Shown here one piece after another: positions 46,972 to 55,994 of a stretch of 64,000 nt of DNA. The stretch comes from Kineococcus rhizosphaerae (GTDB lineage: Bacteria; Actinomycetota; Actinomycetes; Actinomycetales; Kineococcaceae), in the NCBI RefSeq assembly GCF_003002055.1, contig NZ_PVZF01000002.1:124001-188000 (forward strand), read 5' to 3'. Every line of letters begins with the position of its first letter. The first letter of the stretch is position 1. The position numbers and the translations under genes are program-made. The notes beneath the pieces were generated by a model. It was not told where the DNA came from and did no database searches. It worked only from the letters and a program-made list of their open reading frames with translations.

Positions 46972-48344
46972 CCGAGCGTCTTCTCCCAGCTCTTCGCGGC
47001 CTCGTCGAGCGCGGCCTGCGGCTCGGTCTTGCCCTGGATCGCCAGCGCGAGCTGGTCGACGAGGTCCTGCAGGGCTTTCGGCGCGCCCTGCTGCGACGGC
47101 CAGGCCAGCGGGTCGCCGTCGAGGCCCTCGCGGATCGTCTCGGTCGCGATGCCCGCGGCCTTGGCGTAGTCGGCGGAGTCGAGGACCGTCTTGCGCGCCG
47201 GGTCGATGCCCGAGCCCGCCGTGGAGGCCAGCAGGAAGTTGTTCTCCTCGTTCGTCGCCCACTTCACGAAGGCGGCGGCCTTGTCCTGCTGCTTGCCTGC
47301 CGTGGAGACGCCCAGGCCGAACCCGGCGTCGAGCGCGGTGCGGGGCTTGGTGTTCTTCCCCCCGACGGGCAGCGTCACGACGCCCCACTTGTCGACGATC
47401 TTCGAGCTGGCCGGGTCCTGCGCCTTCAGGCCCAGGTCGGTCCAGGTGTCGAGCATGGCGCCCTGACCGGACAGGAACGCCGAGTTGGCCTGGTCGAAGC
47501 CGGTCTGCAGGGGCGTCGGCAGGGCGTGGGGGGCGACGTCGATGAGGTGCTGCAGCGCCGCGAGCCCCTCCTCGCCGTTGAACGCGGCCCCGCCGTCGCC
47601 GTCGACGAGCGTGCCGCCGTAGCCGGCGAGGCGGTTGATGAAGGAGCAGCCCAGGATCATCGGGACCTGCTGGCCCTCGACGATCGCGCCGTACACGCTC
47701 CCGCCGGAGTCCTTCGTGATCTTCTCGGCGGCCGCGTCGTAGTCGTCCCAGGTCTTCGGCGGCTCGACGCCGTACTTCTGGAAGACCTCGGCGTTGTAGT
47801 AGAGGACGTGGGTGTCGCCGTCGAAGGGCAGGCCGTAGCGCTTGCCGTCGATGAGCGTGTACGGGTCGTAGATGGACGGCAGGAAGTCGTCCGTGCGGAT
47901 GTCGTCGTTGGCGTCGATCCACTTCGTCAGGTCGACGAGGGCGCCGGCGTCCACGAGCTCGCCGAGGCCGAAGTAGAAGTAGTCGAAGACGTCGAACTCG
48001 CCGTCGCCGCCCTGCACGTCCAGGATCTGCTTGCTCGTCAGCTGGTCGTAGGGGATCGCGGTGACCTCGACCTTGCCCCCGAACTCCTGCTCGAACTTCT
48101 TGCCCAGCAGGTCCGTGAAGGCCAGCACGTGGGGCTGGTTGACCATGAGCTTGAGCGTGGCGCCCTTGAGGTCGACGGCCTTGCCGGCGGCCAGGTCGGA
48201 TCCGGTCGAGCCGTCGCCGCAGGCGGCCAGGGTGCCGGTCGCGGCCAGCGCGCCGACGCCCAGGGCGCCGGACAGGACACGGCGGCGGGAGGCGATCAGG
48301 CGCTGGGTGCTCGCCGGGGAGGAGGTGCGCAGGGGCGCGGACAT
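46968..48344 (-). CDS. family-1 ABC substrate-binding lipoprotein of the sulfur operon
   Basis: 458 aa; ATG at 48344 with CGGAG seven bases upstream. Signal with consecutive Arg (ASRRRVLSGALGVGALA) and lipobox TLAAC, lipid Cys near residue 42. Family-1 fold with FDYFYFGLGELVDAGALVDLTKW, GLPFDGDTHVLYYNAEVFQKYGVEPPKTWDDY and GILGCSFINR-like segments. First structural gene after the riboswitch and leader peptide, so probably the most strongly sulfur-regulated. Ligand could be a sulfur-containing sugar, sulfonate or other neutral organosulfur compound; the sequence alone does not say. Confidence 0.9.
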   Translation of the reverse strand: MSAPLRTSSPASTQRLIASRRRVLSGALGVGALAATGTLAACGDGSTGSDLAAGKAVDLKGATLKLMVNQPHVLAFTDLLGKKFEQEFGGKVEVTAIPYDQLTSKQILDVQGGDGEFDVFDYFYFGLGELVDAGALVDLTKWIDANDDIRTDDFLPSIYDPYTLIDGKRYGLPFDGDTHVLYYNAEVFQKYGVEPPKTWDDYDAAAEKITKDSGGSVYGAIVEGQQVPMILGCSFINRLAGYGGTLVDGDGGAAFNGEEGLAALQHLIDVAPHALPTPLQTGFDQANSAFLSGQGAMLDTWTDLGLKAQDPASSKIVDKWGVVTLPVGGKNTKPRTALDAGFGLGVSTAGKQQDKAAAFVKWATNEENNFLLASTAGSGIDPARKTVLDSADYAKAAGIATETIREGLDGDPLAWPSQQGAPKALQDLVDQLALAIQGKTEPQAALDEAAKSWEKTLG

Positions 48345-48447
48345 GGGTGTGCTCCGTGGGGGTGGGCGGACGATCGTCGTCCGTCGTGGGTGCGCGCGGG
48401 AAGCGGCGCGCTCGCCTGAGGACCGTGGGGGAGGGCGTGCGGGTCGG

Positions 48448-48588
48448 TCAGACCGCGCGCGGCGTCCCCGGACGCAGGGCGTGCGTCGACCGGGCCGGGC
48501 GACAGGCCATCGAGGCCGTGCGACCGAGGTCGACGTGGTAGCGGCGGGTGAGCCGCGTGCCGGGTCGGGGCTGGGTACAGCTGTCCAC
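48448..48588 (-). CDS. 46-aa cysteine-type leader peptide following the SAM riboswitch
   Basis: GTG at 48588 with GGAGG seven bases upstream (48596-48600), stop at 48448-48450. The peptide contains TRRYHVDLGRTASMACR at residues 14-30, the actinobacterial leader-peptide motif (basic run, HVDL, Gly/Cys-Arg, Cys-Arg), and an early Cys at position 4. A 16-residue tail after the motif is longer than usual. Its Shine-Dalgarno sequence is formed partly by the closing stem of the SAM riboswitch, so SAM should control its translation, while Cys-tRNA availability should control ribosome stalling within it. The binding-protein ATG lies 103 bp downstream. Confidence 0.85.
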   Translation of the reverse strand: MDSCTQPRPGTRLTRRYHVDLGRTASMACRPARSTHALRPGTPRAV

Positions 48589-48595
48589 TGCGAGT

Positions 48596-48690
48596 CCTCC
48601 ATCGCCCCTGGCGGGAGCACCTGCCGCTCGCGCGGTGGTTGCTGTGGCGTCAACGAGCCAGGTCTCTCGGCCACTCTGGATGGTGTTGGT
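48596..48690 (-). promoter_or_regulatory. SAM riboswitch (S-box, SAM-I type) ahead of the organosulfur operon
   Basis: Read on the minus strand: P1 strand CCATC (48683-48679), CAGAGTGGCCGAGAGACC, TGGCTCG, GACGCCACAGCAACC, a GC-rich stem, GGTGCTCCCGCCAGG, and P1 strand GATGG (48603-48599), which runs into AGG to give the GGAGG of the leader peptide. The core matches the riboswitch at 11793-11876 almost base for base, including the overlap of P1 with the ribosome-binding site, so both are predicted translational OFF switches. A TACGCT at 48699-48694 is a candidate -10. Confidence 0.9.
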
Positions 48691-48699
48691 CGCAGCGTA

Positions 48700-49121
48700 G
48701 CGGACACCGGGGGCGGCCGGGGACCGATCGCGCCGCGCCTCGCGCCTCGCCCGGCGCCGGGCTGGCGGTGACGACCCGCGACCCGGCGCGGCCGGTCGTC
48801 CCGGCGGCCCTTGTGCGACACTGAGCGTGGCCGAGCGTTCCCCGACACCGGGCGCCCGGCCCGCCGTCGAGACCGCCGCCCAGCGCGCGGGTCCCGGGCA
48901 GCGCCGCGGTCCAGTGGAAGGGCCTCGCAGGCGCCCCGTGCCCGTTCGCCGGACGACGACCGCCGGCGGCCCGGGGGGAGCACGCGCCGCGCGAACCCCT
49001 CCGGTGCAGCGAGGACTTCCGTCGGGTGCGGGACGACCCGCCCGACGATTCCGACGAGGACGCCCGAGCGTCCGCGGGGTTCACCGGTGGAGCGGGCGCT
49101 GCGGGCCCAACGGAGCGACCC
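48700..49121 (+). other. 422-bp region between the riboswitch and rne; probable rne promoter and long leader
   Basis: No gene with a convincing start or family match. In-frame extension of rne to GTG 49026 is possible but lacks a ribosome-binding site. Divergent promoters for the sulfur operon and for rne must lie here, though I see no strong -35/-10 pair for rne. A long untranslated leader would fit rne, whose mRNA is autoregulated through its 5' UTR in other bacteria. Confidence 0.4.
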
Positions 49122-52100
49122 GTGACCACGACCCCGGAAGAGAACACCGCAGCACCCGTGAACGGCACCGGCGCCGACGCCGGGAGCGCGCCGACGCGGC
49201 CCCGCCGCCGCCGGGCGGCCAGCCGCCCCGCCGGGGCGCCCGCGCACGCCGAGCCCGTCGTCACGACGGCACCGGCGGCCACCGCCGCGCCGGTCGAGAC
49301 CACCGACGCGGCTGCGTCCCCCGAGGCCGTCACCGCGACGGCCGCCGACGCCGCCGCGACGGCCCGCACGACGCCCGACGCCACCGCGGCCCCCACCCCG
49401 GCGGCCGGGGAGGAACCCGCCCCCGAGGCGCCGCGCCGCCGGGCGCGCCGGGCCACCCGCAAGGTGACCACGCCCGAGCACGCCCCCGAGCCGGTCCTGG
49501 AGACCTCTCCCGCCGCGCCGGCCGCCGAGACCCCGACCGAGCAGCGCGTCGCCCCGGTGGGCGGACCGGCCGTCGAGGAGGTCGGGGAGGTGACCGCCCC
49601 GGCGCCGGCCCGCCGCCGCCGAGCCCGCAAGACCGCCGCCGCCCCCGCCGCTGCCCCCGAGGTCGCCGCTGCCCCCGAGGTCGTCGCCGACCCGGTGGTG
49701 CCCGCAGCCGTCGAGGAGGTCGCGGCCGCCGAGCCCGCCGCCGTCGAGGAGGTCGCGGCCGCCGAGCCCGCCGCCGTCGCCGCCGTCGCCGAGGACGTCC
49801 CGGTGGAGGAGGCCCCCGTGCTCGAGCCGTCGGTGGACGCCGCCGCTCCGGCCGGGCAGGAGCCCACCGCCGACGCCGACGCCGACGCCGCCACTGAAGC
49901 CGACGACACCGACGACCTGATGGACGACCCGGTGCTGCTGCGGGCCGCCGGGCTGGCCCGGCGCGGCGGCCGTCGTCGCCGCGAACCCGAGACCGAGCGG
50001 GCCACCGACGCCGCGGCGCGCGCGACCGCCCTGTTCTTCCAGGCCCCCGACGCCGAGACCTCCGCGCGGGAGACCTCCCCGCGCCGCTCGCGCCGCGCGT
50101 CGGCGCCCGCGGGCCCGCCCCCGGGCGAGGACCAGGACACGCTGGACTTCGAGTCCTTCCGCCGGCCCGGCTCCACCGACGGCGGCTCGGACCGCCCCGA
50201 CGAGGACGCCTTCGAGGAGGACCTCGACGAGACCGCCGACCAGGCGGTGGACGAGGACGGCCAGGACGCTCAGGACGACGAGTCCGACGACGACAGCGGC
50301 GCACCGCGCCGCCGCCGCCGCCGCGGCGGTCGTGGCCGGCGCAGCCGCACCCGCGACGACGCCGACGACGCCGAGGGCTCGGACGACGACGAGGAGACCG
50401 GCGCCCGGGACACCGGGGCCGAGCCGGCCGACGAGGACACCGACGAGGACACCGACGGGGACGCGGGCGAGGAGTCCGAGGACGGGGAGGAGTCGTCGGG
50501 CTCGTCCCGCCGCCGCCGTCGCCGTCGCCGCCGCGCCGGGTCCGCGGACGGGGAGGACGCCTCGCCGGACGACCCGCCGAACACCGTCACCCGGGTCCGC
50601 GAACCGCGCCGGTCCGCCTCCCGGGGCACCGGCGAGGACGAGATCACCGCGCTGCGCGGCTCGACGCGCCTGGAGGCCAAGAAGCAGCGCCGTCGCGAGG
50701 GGCGTGAGCAGGGCCGCAAGCGCGCCATCCTCACCGAGGCCGAGTTCCTGGCCCGCCGCGAGGCCGTCGAACGCGTCATGGTCGTGCGCCAGGAGGACGA
50801 CCGGACGCAGATCGGGGTCCTCGAGGACGGGATCCTCGTCGAGCACTACGGCGCCAAGCAGGCGCAGACGACGATGGTCGGCAACGTCTACCTCGGCCGG
50901 GTCCAGAACGTGCTGCCCAGCATGGAGGCCGCCTTCGTCGACGTCGGCAAGGGCCGCAACGCCGTCCTGTACGCCGGTGAGGTCAACTGGGACGCGGCCG
51001 GGCTCGAGGGCCAGCCGCGGCGCATCGAGGCGGCGCTGAAGTCCGGCGACCCCGTCCTCGTGCAGGTCACCAAGGACCCGGTGGGGCACAAGGGTGCCCG
51101 GTTGACCAGCCAGATCTCGCTGCCCGGCCGCTACCTCGTCTACGTCCCCCGCGGGTCGATGACGGGCATCTCGCGCAAGCTGCCCGACACCGAGCGCGCG
51201 CGCCTGAAGAAGGTGCTCAAGGAGGTCGTGCCCGCCGGAGCGGGCGTCATCGTGCGCACGGCCGCCGAGGGGGTCGCCGAGGAGGAGCTGCGCGCCGACG
51301 TGCAGCGCCTGCAGGCGACCTGGGAGGCCATCCAGGCGAAGTCGACCAGCAAGAACGCCCCCCTGCTGCTGCACGGTGAACCCGACCTGACGGTCCGCGT
51401 CGTGCGCGACGTCTTCAACGAGGACTTCACGAAGGTCGTCGTCTCCGGCGAGGCGGCGTGGGAGGCCGTGCACGGGTACGTGGCCGACGTCGCTCCCGAC
51501 CTCGCCGACCGGCTCGAGCGGTGGGAGGGCGACCGGGACGTCTTCGAGGCCCACCGGATCGACGAGCAGCTCGCCAAGGCGCTGGGCCGCAAGGTGTGGC
51601 TGCCCTCGGGCGGTTCGCTGGTCATCGACCCCACCGAGGCGATGCACGTCATCGACGTCAACACCGGCAAGTTCACCGGGGCCGGCGGCACGCTCGAGGA
51701 GACGGTCACCCGCAACAACCTCGAGGCCGCGGAGGAGATCGTCCGGCAGCTGCGGCTGCGGGACATCGGCGGGATCATCGTCATCGACTTCATCGACATG
51801 GTCCTGGAGTCCAACCGCGACCTCGTGCTGCGCCGGCTCGTGGAGTGCCTGGGCCGGGACCGGACCAAGCACCAGGTGGCGGAGGTCACCTCCCTCGGCC
51901 TGGTGCAGATGACGCGCAAGCGGACCGGTCAGGGCCTGGCGGCCGTGCTGGAGGAGCTCGACGCCGCCGCGGACGCCAACCCCGCGCCCCAGCCGTCCCC
52001 GGCCCAGGGGGCCGGGGGCGGTGGCTCCGGCAACGGCTCCAACGGCTCCGGCAACGGCTCCAACGGCTCCGGCAACGGCTCCAACGGCTCCGGCAACGGC

Positions 52101-52322
52101 TCCAGCGGCTCCGGCGGCGGCGCGAACGGCTCGGGCAAGTCCCGCCGCCGCGGCCGCGGCCGGGACCGCGGCGAGGCCGAGCAGGCCCCCAGGGCCGAGG
52201 AGCCCGCCGCGGACGCCGGGCGCGGGGAGTCCCACCGGGACGCCGCGGCGCTGGCGGCGATCGCGGCCGTGGCGGCCGCGGGCCGGCGTGAGCGCGAGGC
52301 GGCCGCCGAGGCGTCGGAGTGA
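49122..52322 (+). CDS. rne: ribonuclease E/G with long disordered N-terminus
   Basis: 1066 aa from GTG 49122 (CGGAG seven bases upstream); GTG 49026 is an alternative. The first 530 residues are low-complexity: Ala/Pro/Glu-rich, then acidic blocks alternating with Arg runs such as RRRRRRGGRGRR, and a perfect 33-bp duplication. The catalytic part begins near residue 550 with VMVVRQEDDRTQIGVLEDG, the S1 segment VGNVYLGRVQNVLPSMEAAFVDVG and the DNase I-like metal site DVNTGKFTG...IIVIDFIDM. The Zn-link CPxC is not apparent; only VECLGRDRTK occupies that region. The C-terminus has a (GSGNGSN)n linker and an Arg patch. It processes and degrades RNA and, in actinobacteria, scaffolds the degradosome through such flanking disordered regions. 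Confidence 0.95.
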   Translation: MTTTPEENTAAPVNGTGADAGSAPTRPRRRRAASRPAGAPAHAEPVVTTAPAATAAPVETTDAAASPEAVTATAADAAATARTTPDATAAPTPAAGEEPAPEAPRRRARRATRKVTTPEHAPEPVLETSPAAPAAETPTEQRVAPVGGPAVEEVGEVTAPAPARRRRARKTAAAPAAAPEVAAAPEVVADPVVPAAVEEVAAAEPAAVEEVAAAEPAAVAAVAEDVPVEEAPVLEPSVDAAAPAGQEPTADADADAATEADDTDDLMDDPVLLRAAGLARRGGRRRREPETERATDAAARATALFFQAPDAETSARETSPRRSRRASAPAGPPPGEDQDTLDFESFRRPGSTDGGSDRPDEDAFEEDLDETADQAVDEDGQDAQDDESDDDSGAPRRRRRRGGRGRRSRTRDDADDAEGSDDDEETGARDTGAEPADEDTDEDTDGDAGEESEDGEESSGSSRRRRRRRRRAGSADGEDASPDDPPNTVTRVREPRRSASRGTGEDEITALRGSTRLEAKKQRRREGREQGRKRAILTEAEFLARREAVERVMVVRQEDDRTQIGVLEDGILVEHYGAKQAQTTMVGNVYLGRVQNVLPSMEAAFVDVGKGRNAVLYAGEVNWDAAGLEGQPRRIEAALKSGDPVLVQVTKDPVGHKGARLTSQISLPGRYLVYVPRGSMTGISRKLPDTERARLKKVLKEVVPAGAGVIVRTAAEGVAEEELRADVQRLQATWEAIQAKSTSKNAPLLLHGEPDLTVRVVRDVFNEDFTKVVVSGEAAWEAVHGYVADVAPDLADRLERWEGDRDVFEAHRIDEQLAKALGRKVWLPSGGSLVIDPTEAMHVIDVNTGKFTGAGGTLEETVTRNNLEAAEEIVRQLRLRDIGGIIVIDFIDMVLESNRDLVLRRLVECLGRDRTKHQVAEVTSLGLVQMTRKRTGQGLAAVLEELDAAADANPAPQPSPAQGAGGGGSGNGSNGSGNGSNGSGNGSNGSGNGSSGSGGGANGSGKSRRRGRGRDRGEAEQAPRAEEPAADAGRGESHRDAAALAAIAAVAAAGRREREAAAEASE
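49710..49775 (+). repeat. 33-bp perfect tandem duplication in rne
   Basis: Two identical 33-bp units (49710-49742 and 49743-49775) encoding VEEVAAAEPAA twice in the disordered N-terminal region. In frame, so only lengthens the linker. Confidence 0.95.
52023..52106 (+). repeat. 21-bp tandem repeat in rne C-terminal linker
   Basis: Four copies of a 21-bp unit beginning GGCTCCGGCAACGGCTCC, encoding GSGNGSN; the last copy has Ser for Asn. It forms a flexible Gly/Ser/Asn linker between the catalytic domain and a C-terminal Arg-rich patch. Confidence 0.95.
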
Positions 52323-52332
52323 GCGCGTCGTT

Positions 52333-52362
52333 TTGACCCCGGGGGTTCGCGTTCCGTACGCT
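52333..52362 (+). promoter_or_regulatory. promoter of rplU-rpmA
   Basis: TTGACC (52333-52338), 18-bp spacer, TACGCT (52357-52362), starting 11 bases after the rne stop. The expected transcript has a leader of about 80 bases containing the self-complementary CTGCACGTGCAG, which could take part in ribosomal-protein feedback; that role is speculative. Confidence 0.65.
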
Positions 52363-52451
52363 TACCCCTTGGTGCGCCGTCGTGCGCGAGCCTCCAACTG
52401 CACGTGCAGTTCGGCGGCGTTCCAGTTCGTGACGAGAGAAACGGGTTCGTT

Positions 52452-52763
52452 GTGGTGTACGCCATCGTCCGCGCCGGCGGCCGGCAGGAGAAGGTCGCGG
52501 TCGGCGACGTGCTGACCATCGACCGGGTCCCCGTGGCCAGCGGGGAGACGCTGCAGCTGCAGCCGCTCCTGCTCGTCGACGGTGAGACCGTCACTCACGA
52601 CGCCTCGGCGCTCGCGGGTGTCAAGGTCGTCGCCGAGGTGGTCGAGGAGGCCAAGGGCCCCAAGATCACCATCCTCAAGTACAAGAACAAGACCGGGTAC
52701 CGCAAGCGTCAGGGTCACCGCGCGAAGCTCACCCGCGTCAAGATCACCAGCATCGGGGCGTGA
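52452..52763 (+). CDS. rplU: 50S ribosomal protein L21
   Basis: 103 aa from tandem GTG codons at 52452 and 52455 (either may be used). The L21 signature is complete: [24 protein letters not shown] at the start and [23 protein letters not shown] at the rRNA-binding end. Structural protein of the large subunit, contacting 23S rRNA. Paired with rpmA six bases downstream in the universal rplU-rpmA order. Confidence 0.98.
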   Translation: MVYAIVRAGGRQEKVAVGDVLTIDRVPVASGETLQLQPLLLVDGETVTHDASALAGVKVVAEVVEEAKGPKITILKYKNKTGYRKRQGHRAKLTRVKITSIGA

Positions 52764-52769
52764 CGTCAG

Positions 52770-53024
52770 ATGGCACACAAGAAGGGCGCGAGCTCCTCGC
52801 GCAACGGTCGTGACTCCGCCGCTCAGCGCCTCGGTGTGAAGCGCTTCGGCGGTCAGGTCGTCAGTGCGGGCGAGATCCTCGTCCGTCAGCGCGGCACCCA
52901 CTTCCACCCCGGTGCGGGTGTGGGCCGCGGCGGCGACGACACGCTGTTCGCGCTGATCCCGGGGGCCGTCGAGTTCGGCACCCGTCGTGGTCGCAAGGTC
53001 GTCAACATCGTCGCGGGCGAGTGA
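52770..53024 (+). CDS. rpmA: 50S ribosomal protein L27
   Basis: 84 aa. [16 protein letters not shown] is the conserved N-terminal tail that reaches the peptidyl-transferase centre. It starts directly at the mature alanine form, with no Firmicutes-type cleavable extension. [20 protein letters not shown] and [10 protein letters not shown] confirm identity. Followed by a clear hairpin terminator. Confidence 0.98.
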   Translation: MAHKKGASSSRNGRDSAAQRLGVKRFGGQVVSAGEILVRQRGTHFHPGAGVGRGGDDTLFALIPGAVEFGTRRGRKVVNIVAGE

Positions 53025-53042
53025 CGACGCACCAGTCGTGAA

Positions 53043-53083
53043 CACGAGGGGCGGACCGGACAAGATCCGGTCCGCCCCTCGTG
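53043..53083 (+). terminator. rpmA terminator hairpin
   Basis: Perfect 18-bp arms (53043-53060 and 53066-53083; core GGGGCGGACCGGA) around loop CAAGA, 18 bases after the rpmA stop. No T-run, as in many actinobacterial terminators. Confidence 0.9.
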
Positions 53084-53140
53084 CGTTCCACCCCTCGCCC
53101 CCCCATCTCGGCCCCGGTCGAGCGGGCGGCGACGTCCCCT

Positions 53141-53226
53141 CCGTGATCGTGCGAGAAGTCACGACGCCGCTGGCGTCCACGGGGAGGTCGGGCGGGTTCC
53201 CGTCGTGGCTTCTCGCATGATCACGG
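53141..53226. repeat. 26-bp inverted repeat with 34-base loop between rpmA and obg
   Basis: Arms 53141-53166 and 53201-53226 pair along all 26 positions with two G.U wobbles. Outer ends read CCGTGATCGTGCGAGAAG and CTTCTCGCATGATCACGG. It sits 58 bases past the rpmA terminator and ends 40 bases before obg. Too large for an ordinary operator; it looks like a palindromic repeat unit or a second terminator. Confidence 0.85.
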
Positions 53227-53266
53227 TGGGGACTCGTGGAGCCGCCCACTCGAACGGGAGATGGCC

Positions 53267-54808
53267 ATGTCGACGCACTTCGTCGATCGCGTCGTTCTGC
53301 ACGCGTCCGGCGGTGACGGCGGCAACGGGTGCGCCTCGGTGCACCGCGAGAAGTTCAAGCCCCTCGGCGGCCCCGACGGCGGCAACGGCGGCCGCGGCGG
53401 CGACGTCGTCCTCGAGGTCGACCCGCAGGTCACGACGCTGCTCGACCTGCACCGCCGCCCGCACCGCAGCGCGCCCGACGGCCGCTTCGGCATGGGCGAC
53501 CACCGCAGTGGCGCCGAGGGCGAGGACCTCGTCATCGGCGTGCCCGACGGCACGATCGTGCGCTCGGCCAAGGGCGAGCTGCTCGCCGACATGGTCGGCC
53601 CCGGGACCCGCTACGTCGTGGCCCCCGGCGGGCGCGGCGGCCTCGGCAACGCGGCCCTGGCCACCACCAAGCGCAAGGCCCCCGGCTTCGCCCTGCTCGG
53701 CGAGCCCGGTGAGGTGGTCGACGTCACCCTCGAGCTGAAGACCCTCGCCGACATCGCGCTCGTGGGCTTCCCCAGCGCCGGCAAGTCGAGCCTGGTCGCG
53801 GCGCTGTCCGCGGCCCGGCCCAAGATCGCCGACTACCCCTTCACGACCCTCGTCCCCAACCTCGGCGTCGTCGAGGCCGGCTCGACGCGGTTCACCGTCG
53901 CCGACGTCCCCGGTCTCATCCCCGGCGCCAGCGAGGGACGCGGCCTGGGCCTGGACTTCCTGCGCCACGTCGAACGCTGCGTCGCGCTCGTGCACGTCCT
54001 CGACGGCGCGAACCTGGAGTCCACGCGCGACCCGGTCTCCGACCTGGAGGCCATCGAGAAGGAGCTCGCGGCCTACACCGTCGACGACGGCACCGTCCCG
54101 CTGCAGGACCGGCCGCGGATCATCGTCATCAACAAGGCCGACGTGCCCGACGCGCGGGACATGGCCGACATCGTCCGCGAGGACCTCGAGAAGCGCGGCG
54201 ACCCCGTGTTCGTCGTCTCCGCCGTGGCGCACACCGGTCTGCGCGAGCTGTCCTTCGCCATGGCCGAGCTCGTCGCCGCCTCCCGCGCCGCCGAACCCGC
54301 GGCCGTGCCGCAGCGCATCGTGCTGAACCCGCCGGCCGTCGACGAGTCCGGGTTCCGGGTCACGCGCGAGGAGTACGGCGAGGACCAGGTCCGGTTCCGG
54401 GTGCGCGGGGAGAAGCCGCGCCGGTGGGTCCGGCAGACGGACTTCACCAACGACGAGGCCGTCGGGTACCTCGCCGACCGCCTCGCGCGCCTGGGCGTCG
54501 AGGACGAGCTGTTCAAGGCCGGGGCGACGCCCGGCGCCGAGGTCGTCATCGGCGACGACGCGAACGCGGTCGTCTTCGACTGGGAGCCCACGATGGTCGC
54601 CGGGGCCGAGGTCCTGGGGCAGCGCGGGTCGGACCTGCGCCTGGAGGACCACTCCCGGCCCACGCGCGACGCCAAGCGCCAGCAGGAGCGCGAGCGCCGG
54701 GCCGCGAAGGCCGCCGCCCGCGGCGAGCTGGAGGCCGAGCGCCGGGCCGGGCACTGGACCTCCACCGACGAGGACGCCGGGGACACCGGGGACGACGACG
54801 GCGCATGA
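53267..54808 (+). CDS. obg: GTPase Obg/CgtA
   Basis: 513 aa. GGGAG at 53256-53260 sits six bases before ATG 53267 but touches ATG 53261, so the inner ATG is the start. Gly-rich Obg domain ([25 protein letters not shown]) to residue about 158, then the G domain with G1 GFPSAGKSS, switch [13 protein letters not shown]3 [12 protein letters not shown] and NKAD, and the OCT domain near 340-420 ([22 protein letters not shown]). A charged tail of about 80 residues ends it. It binds 50S particles and couples ribosome assembly to GTP levels. ATGA overlap with proB. Confidence 0.97.
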   Translation: MSTHFVDRVVLHASGGDGGNGCASVHREKFKPLGGPDGGNGGRGGDVVLEVDPQVTTLLDLHRRPHRSAPDGRFGMGDHRSGAEGEDLVIGVPDGTIVRSAKGELLADMVGPGTRYVVAPGGRGGLGNAALATTKRKAPGFALLGEPGEVVDVTLELKTLADIALVGFPSAGKSSLVAALSAARPKIADYPFTTLVPNLGVVEAGSTRFTVADVPGLIPGASEGRGLGLDFLRHVERCVALVHVLDGANLESTRDPVSDLEAIEKELAAYTVDDGTVPLQDRPRIIVINKADVPDARDMADIVREDLEKRGDPVFVVSAVAHTGLRELSFAMAELVAASRAAEPAAVPQRIVLNPPAVDESGFRVTREEYGEDQVRFRVRGEKPRRWVRQTDFTNDEAVGYLADRLARLGVEDELFKAGATPGAEVVIGDDANAVVFDWEPTMVAGAEVLGQRGSDLRLEDHSRPTRDAKRQQERERRAAKAAARGELEAERRAGHWTSTDEDAGDTGDDDGA

Positions 54809-55953
54809 GCGTCCCGTCCGCGCTCGCCCGGCGCGAGGACCTCGCCGGTGCGCGCCGCGTCGTCGTCAAGGTCGGGTCGTCCTCGCTGACGACGGCCGCC
54901 GGGGGCCTGGACGCCTCCCGGCTGGACGCGCTCGTCGACGTGCTGGCCCGGCGCCGGGTCGGCGGCGGCGACGTCGTCCTCGTCTCCTCGGGGGCCATCG
55001 CCGCGGGCCTGGCGCCGTTGGGCCTGACCAAGCGGCCCCGCGACCTGGCCAGCCAGCAGGCGGCGGCCAGCGTCGGGCAGGGACTGCTGCTGGCGGAGTA
55101 CGCGCGCGCCTTCGCGCACGCGGGGCTGACCGTGGGGCAGGTGCTGCTGACGGCCGAGGACGTGGTGCGGCGCACGCACTACGGCAACGCCCAGCGCACC
55201 CTGGAGCGGCTGCTGACGCTCGGGGTGGTGCCGGTGGTCAACGAGAACGACACCGTCGCGACCCACGAGATCCGCTTCGGCGACAACGACCGGCTGGCCG
55301 CGCTCGTCGCGCACCTGGTGCGGGCCGACGCCCTGGTGCTGCTGTCCGACGTCGACGCGCTGCACACTGCCCCGCCCTCGACGCCGGGCGCGCGGCGCAT
55401 CCCCCTCGTGCGGGGCCCGGAGGACCTGGACGCGGTCACGGTCGGTGCGGCCGGGGCCGCGGGGGTGGGGACCGGGGGGATGACCACCAAGGTCGAGGCC
55501 GCCGGCATCGCGGTGTCCGCCGGGGTGCCCACCCTGCTCACCTCCGCCGCGCTGGCCGAGGAGGCGCTGGCGGGGCAGGACGTGGGGACGTGGTTCTCGG
55601 TGCCCGCGTCGCGTCGCGCCCGCCGCAGCACCCGGCAGCTGTGGCTGGCGCACGCCGCCGCCCCCGCCGGCCGGCTCGTCCTGGACGACGGGGCCGTGAA
55701 GGCGGTGCGGGGCAACCGCTCCTCCCTGCTGCCGGCGGGTGTCGTGGGGCTGGCGGGACGGTTCCGGGCGGGGGACCCGGTCGACCTCGTCGACGGAAAC
55801 GGCCACGCCGTGGCCCGGGGACTGGTGAACTACTCCTCGGAGGAACTGCCGGAGATGCTGGGGCGGTCCACGCGCGAGCTGGCCCGGCAGTGGGGTGCGG
55901 CGTACGAGCGCGAGGTCGTGCACCGCGACCACTTGGTCCTCCTGGGGCGTTGA
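54805..55953 (+). CDS. proB: glutamate 5-kinase
   Basis: 382 aa; ATG overlapping the obg stop. Amino-acid kinase fold with [21 protein letters not shown], the NENDTV and [12 protein letters not shown] substrate/nucleotide motifs, LLSDVDAL, and [14 protein letters not shown]-terminal PUA domain starts near residue 285 ([20 protein letters not shown]). First and feedback-controlled step of proline synthesis: ATP-dependent formation of glutamyl-5-phosphate, used by ProA encoded 550 bp downstream. Confidence 0.97.
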   Translation: MSVPSALARREDLAGARRVVVKVGSSSLTTAAGGLDASRLDALVDVLARRRVGGGDVVLVSSGAIAAGLAPLGLTKRPRDLASQQAAASVGQGLLLAEYARAFAHAGLTVGQVLLTAEDVVRRTHYGNAQRTLERLLTLGVVPVVNENDTVATHEIRFGDNDRLAALVAHLVRADALVLLSDVDALHTAPPSTPGARRIPLVRGPEDLDAVTVGAAGAAGVGTGGMTTKVEAAGIAVSAGVPTLLTSAALAEEALAGQDVGTWFSVPASRRARRSTRQLWLAHAAAPAGRLVLDDGAVKAVRGNRSSLLPAGVVGLAGRFRAGDPVDLVDGNGHAVARGLVNYSSEELPEMLGRSTRELARQWGAAYEREVVHRDHLVLLGR

Positions 55954-55994
55954 ACCCGCAGCGACCCTCATCTCTCGGGCTGGAGGTTTCGAGC

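Noticed and set aside
49710-49775. 33-bp direct repeat as a CRISPR or att site
   Set aside because: Two abutting in-frame copies within a disordered protein region; no spacer and no integrase.
48691-52235. Minus-strand open frame running from the binding-protein gene across the riboswitch and all of rne
   Set aside because: It is antisense to rne, low-complexity Gly/Leu/Val sequence, and the binding-protein ATG with signal peptide at 48344 is well supported.
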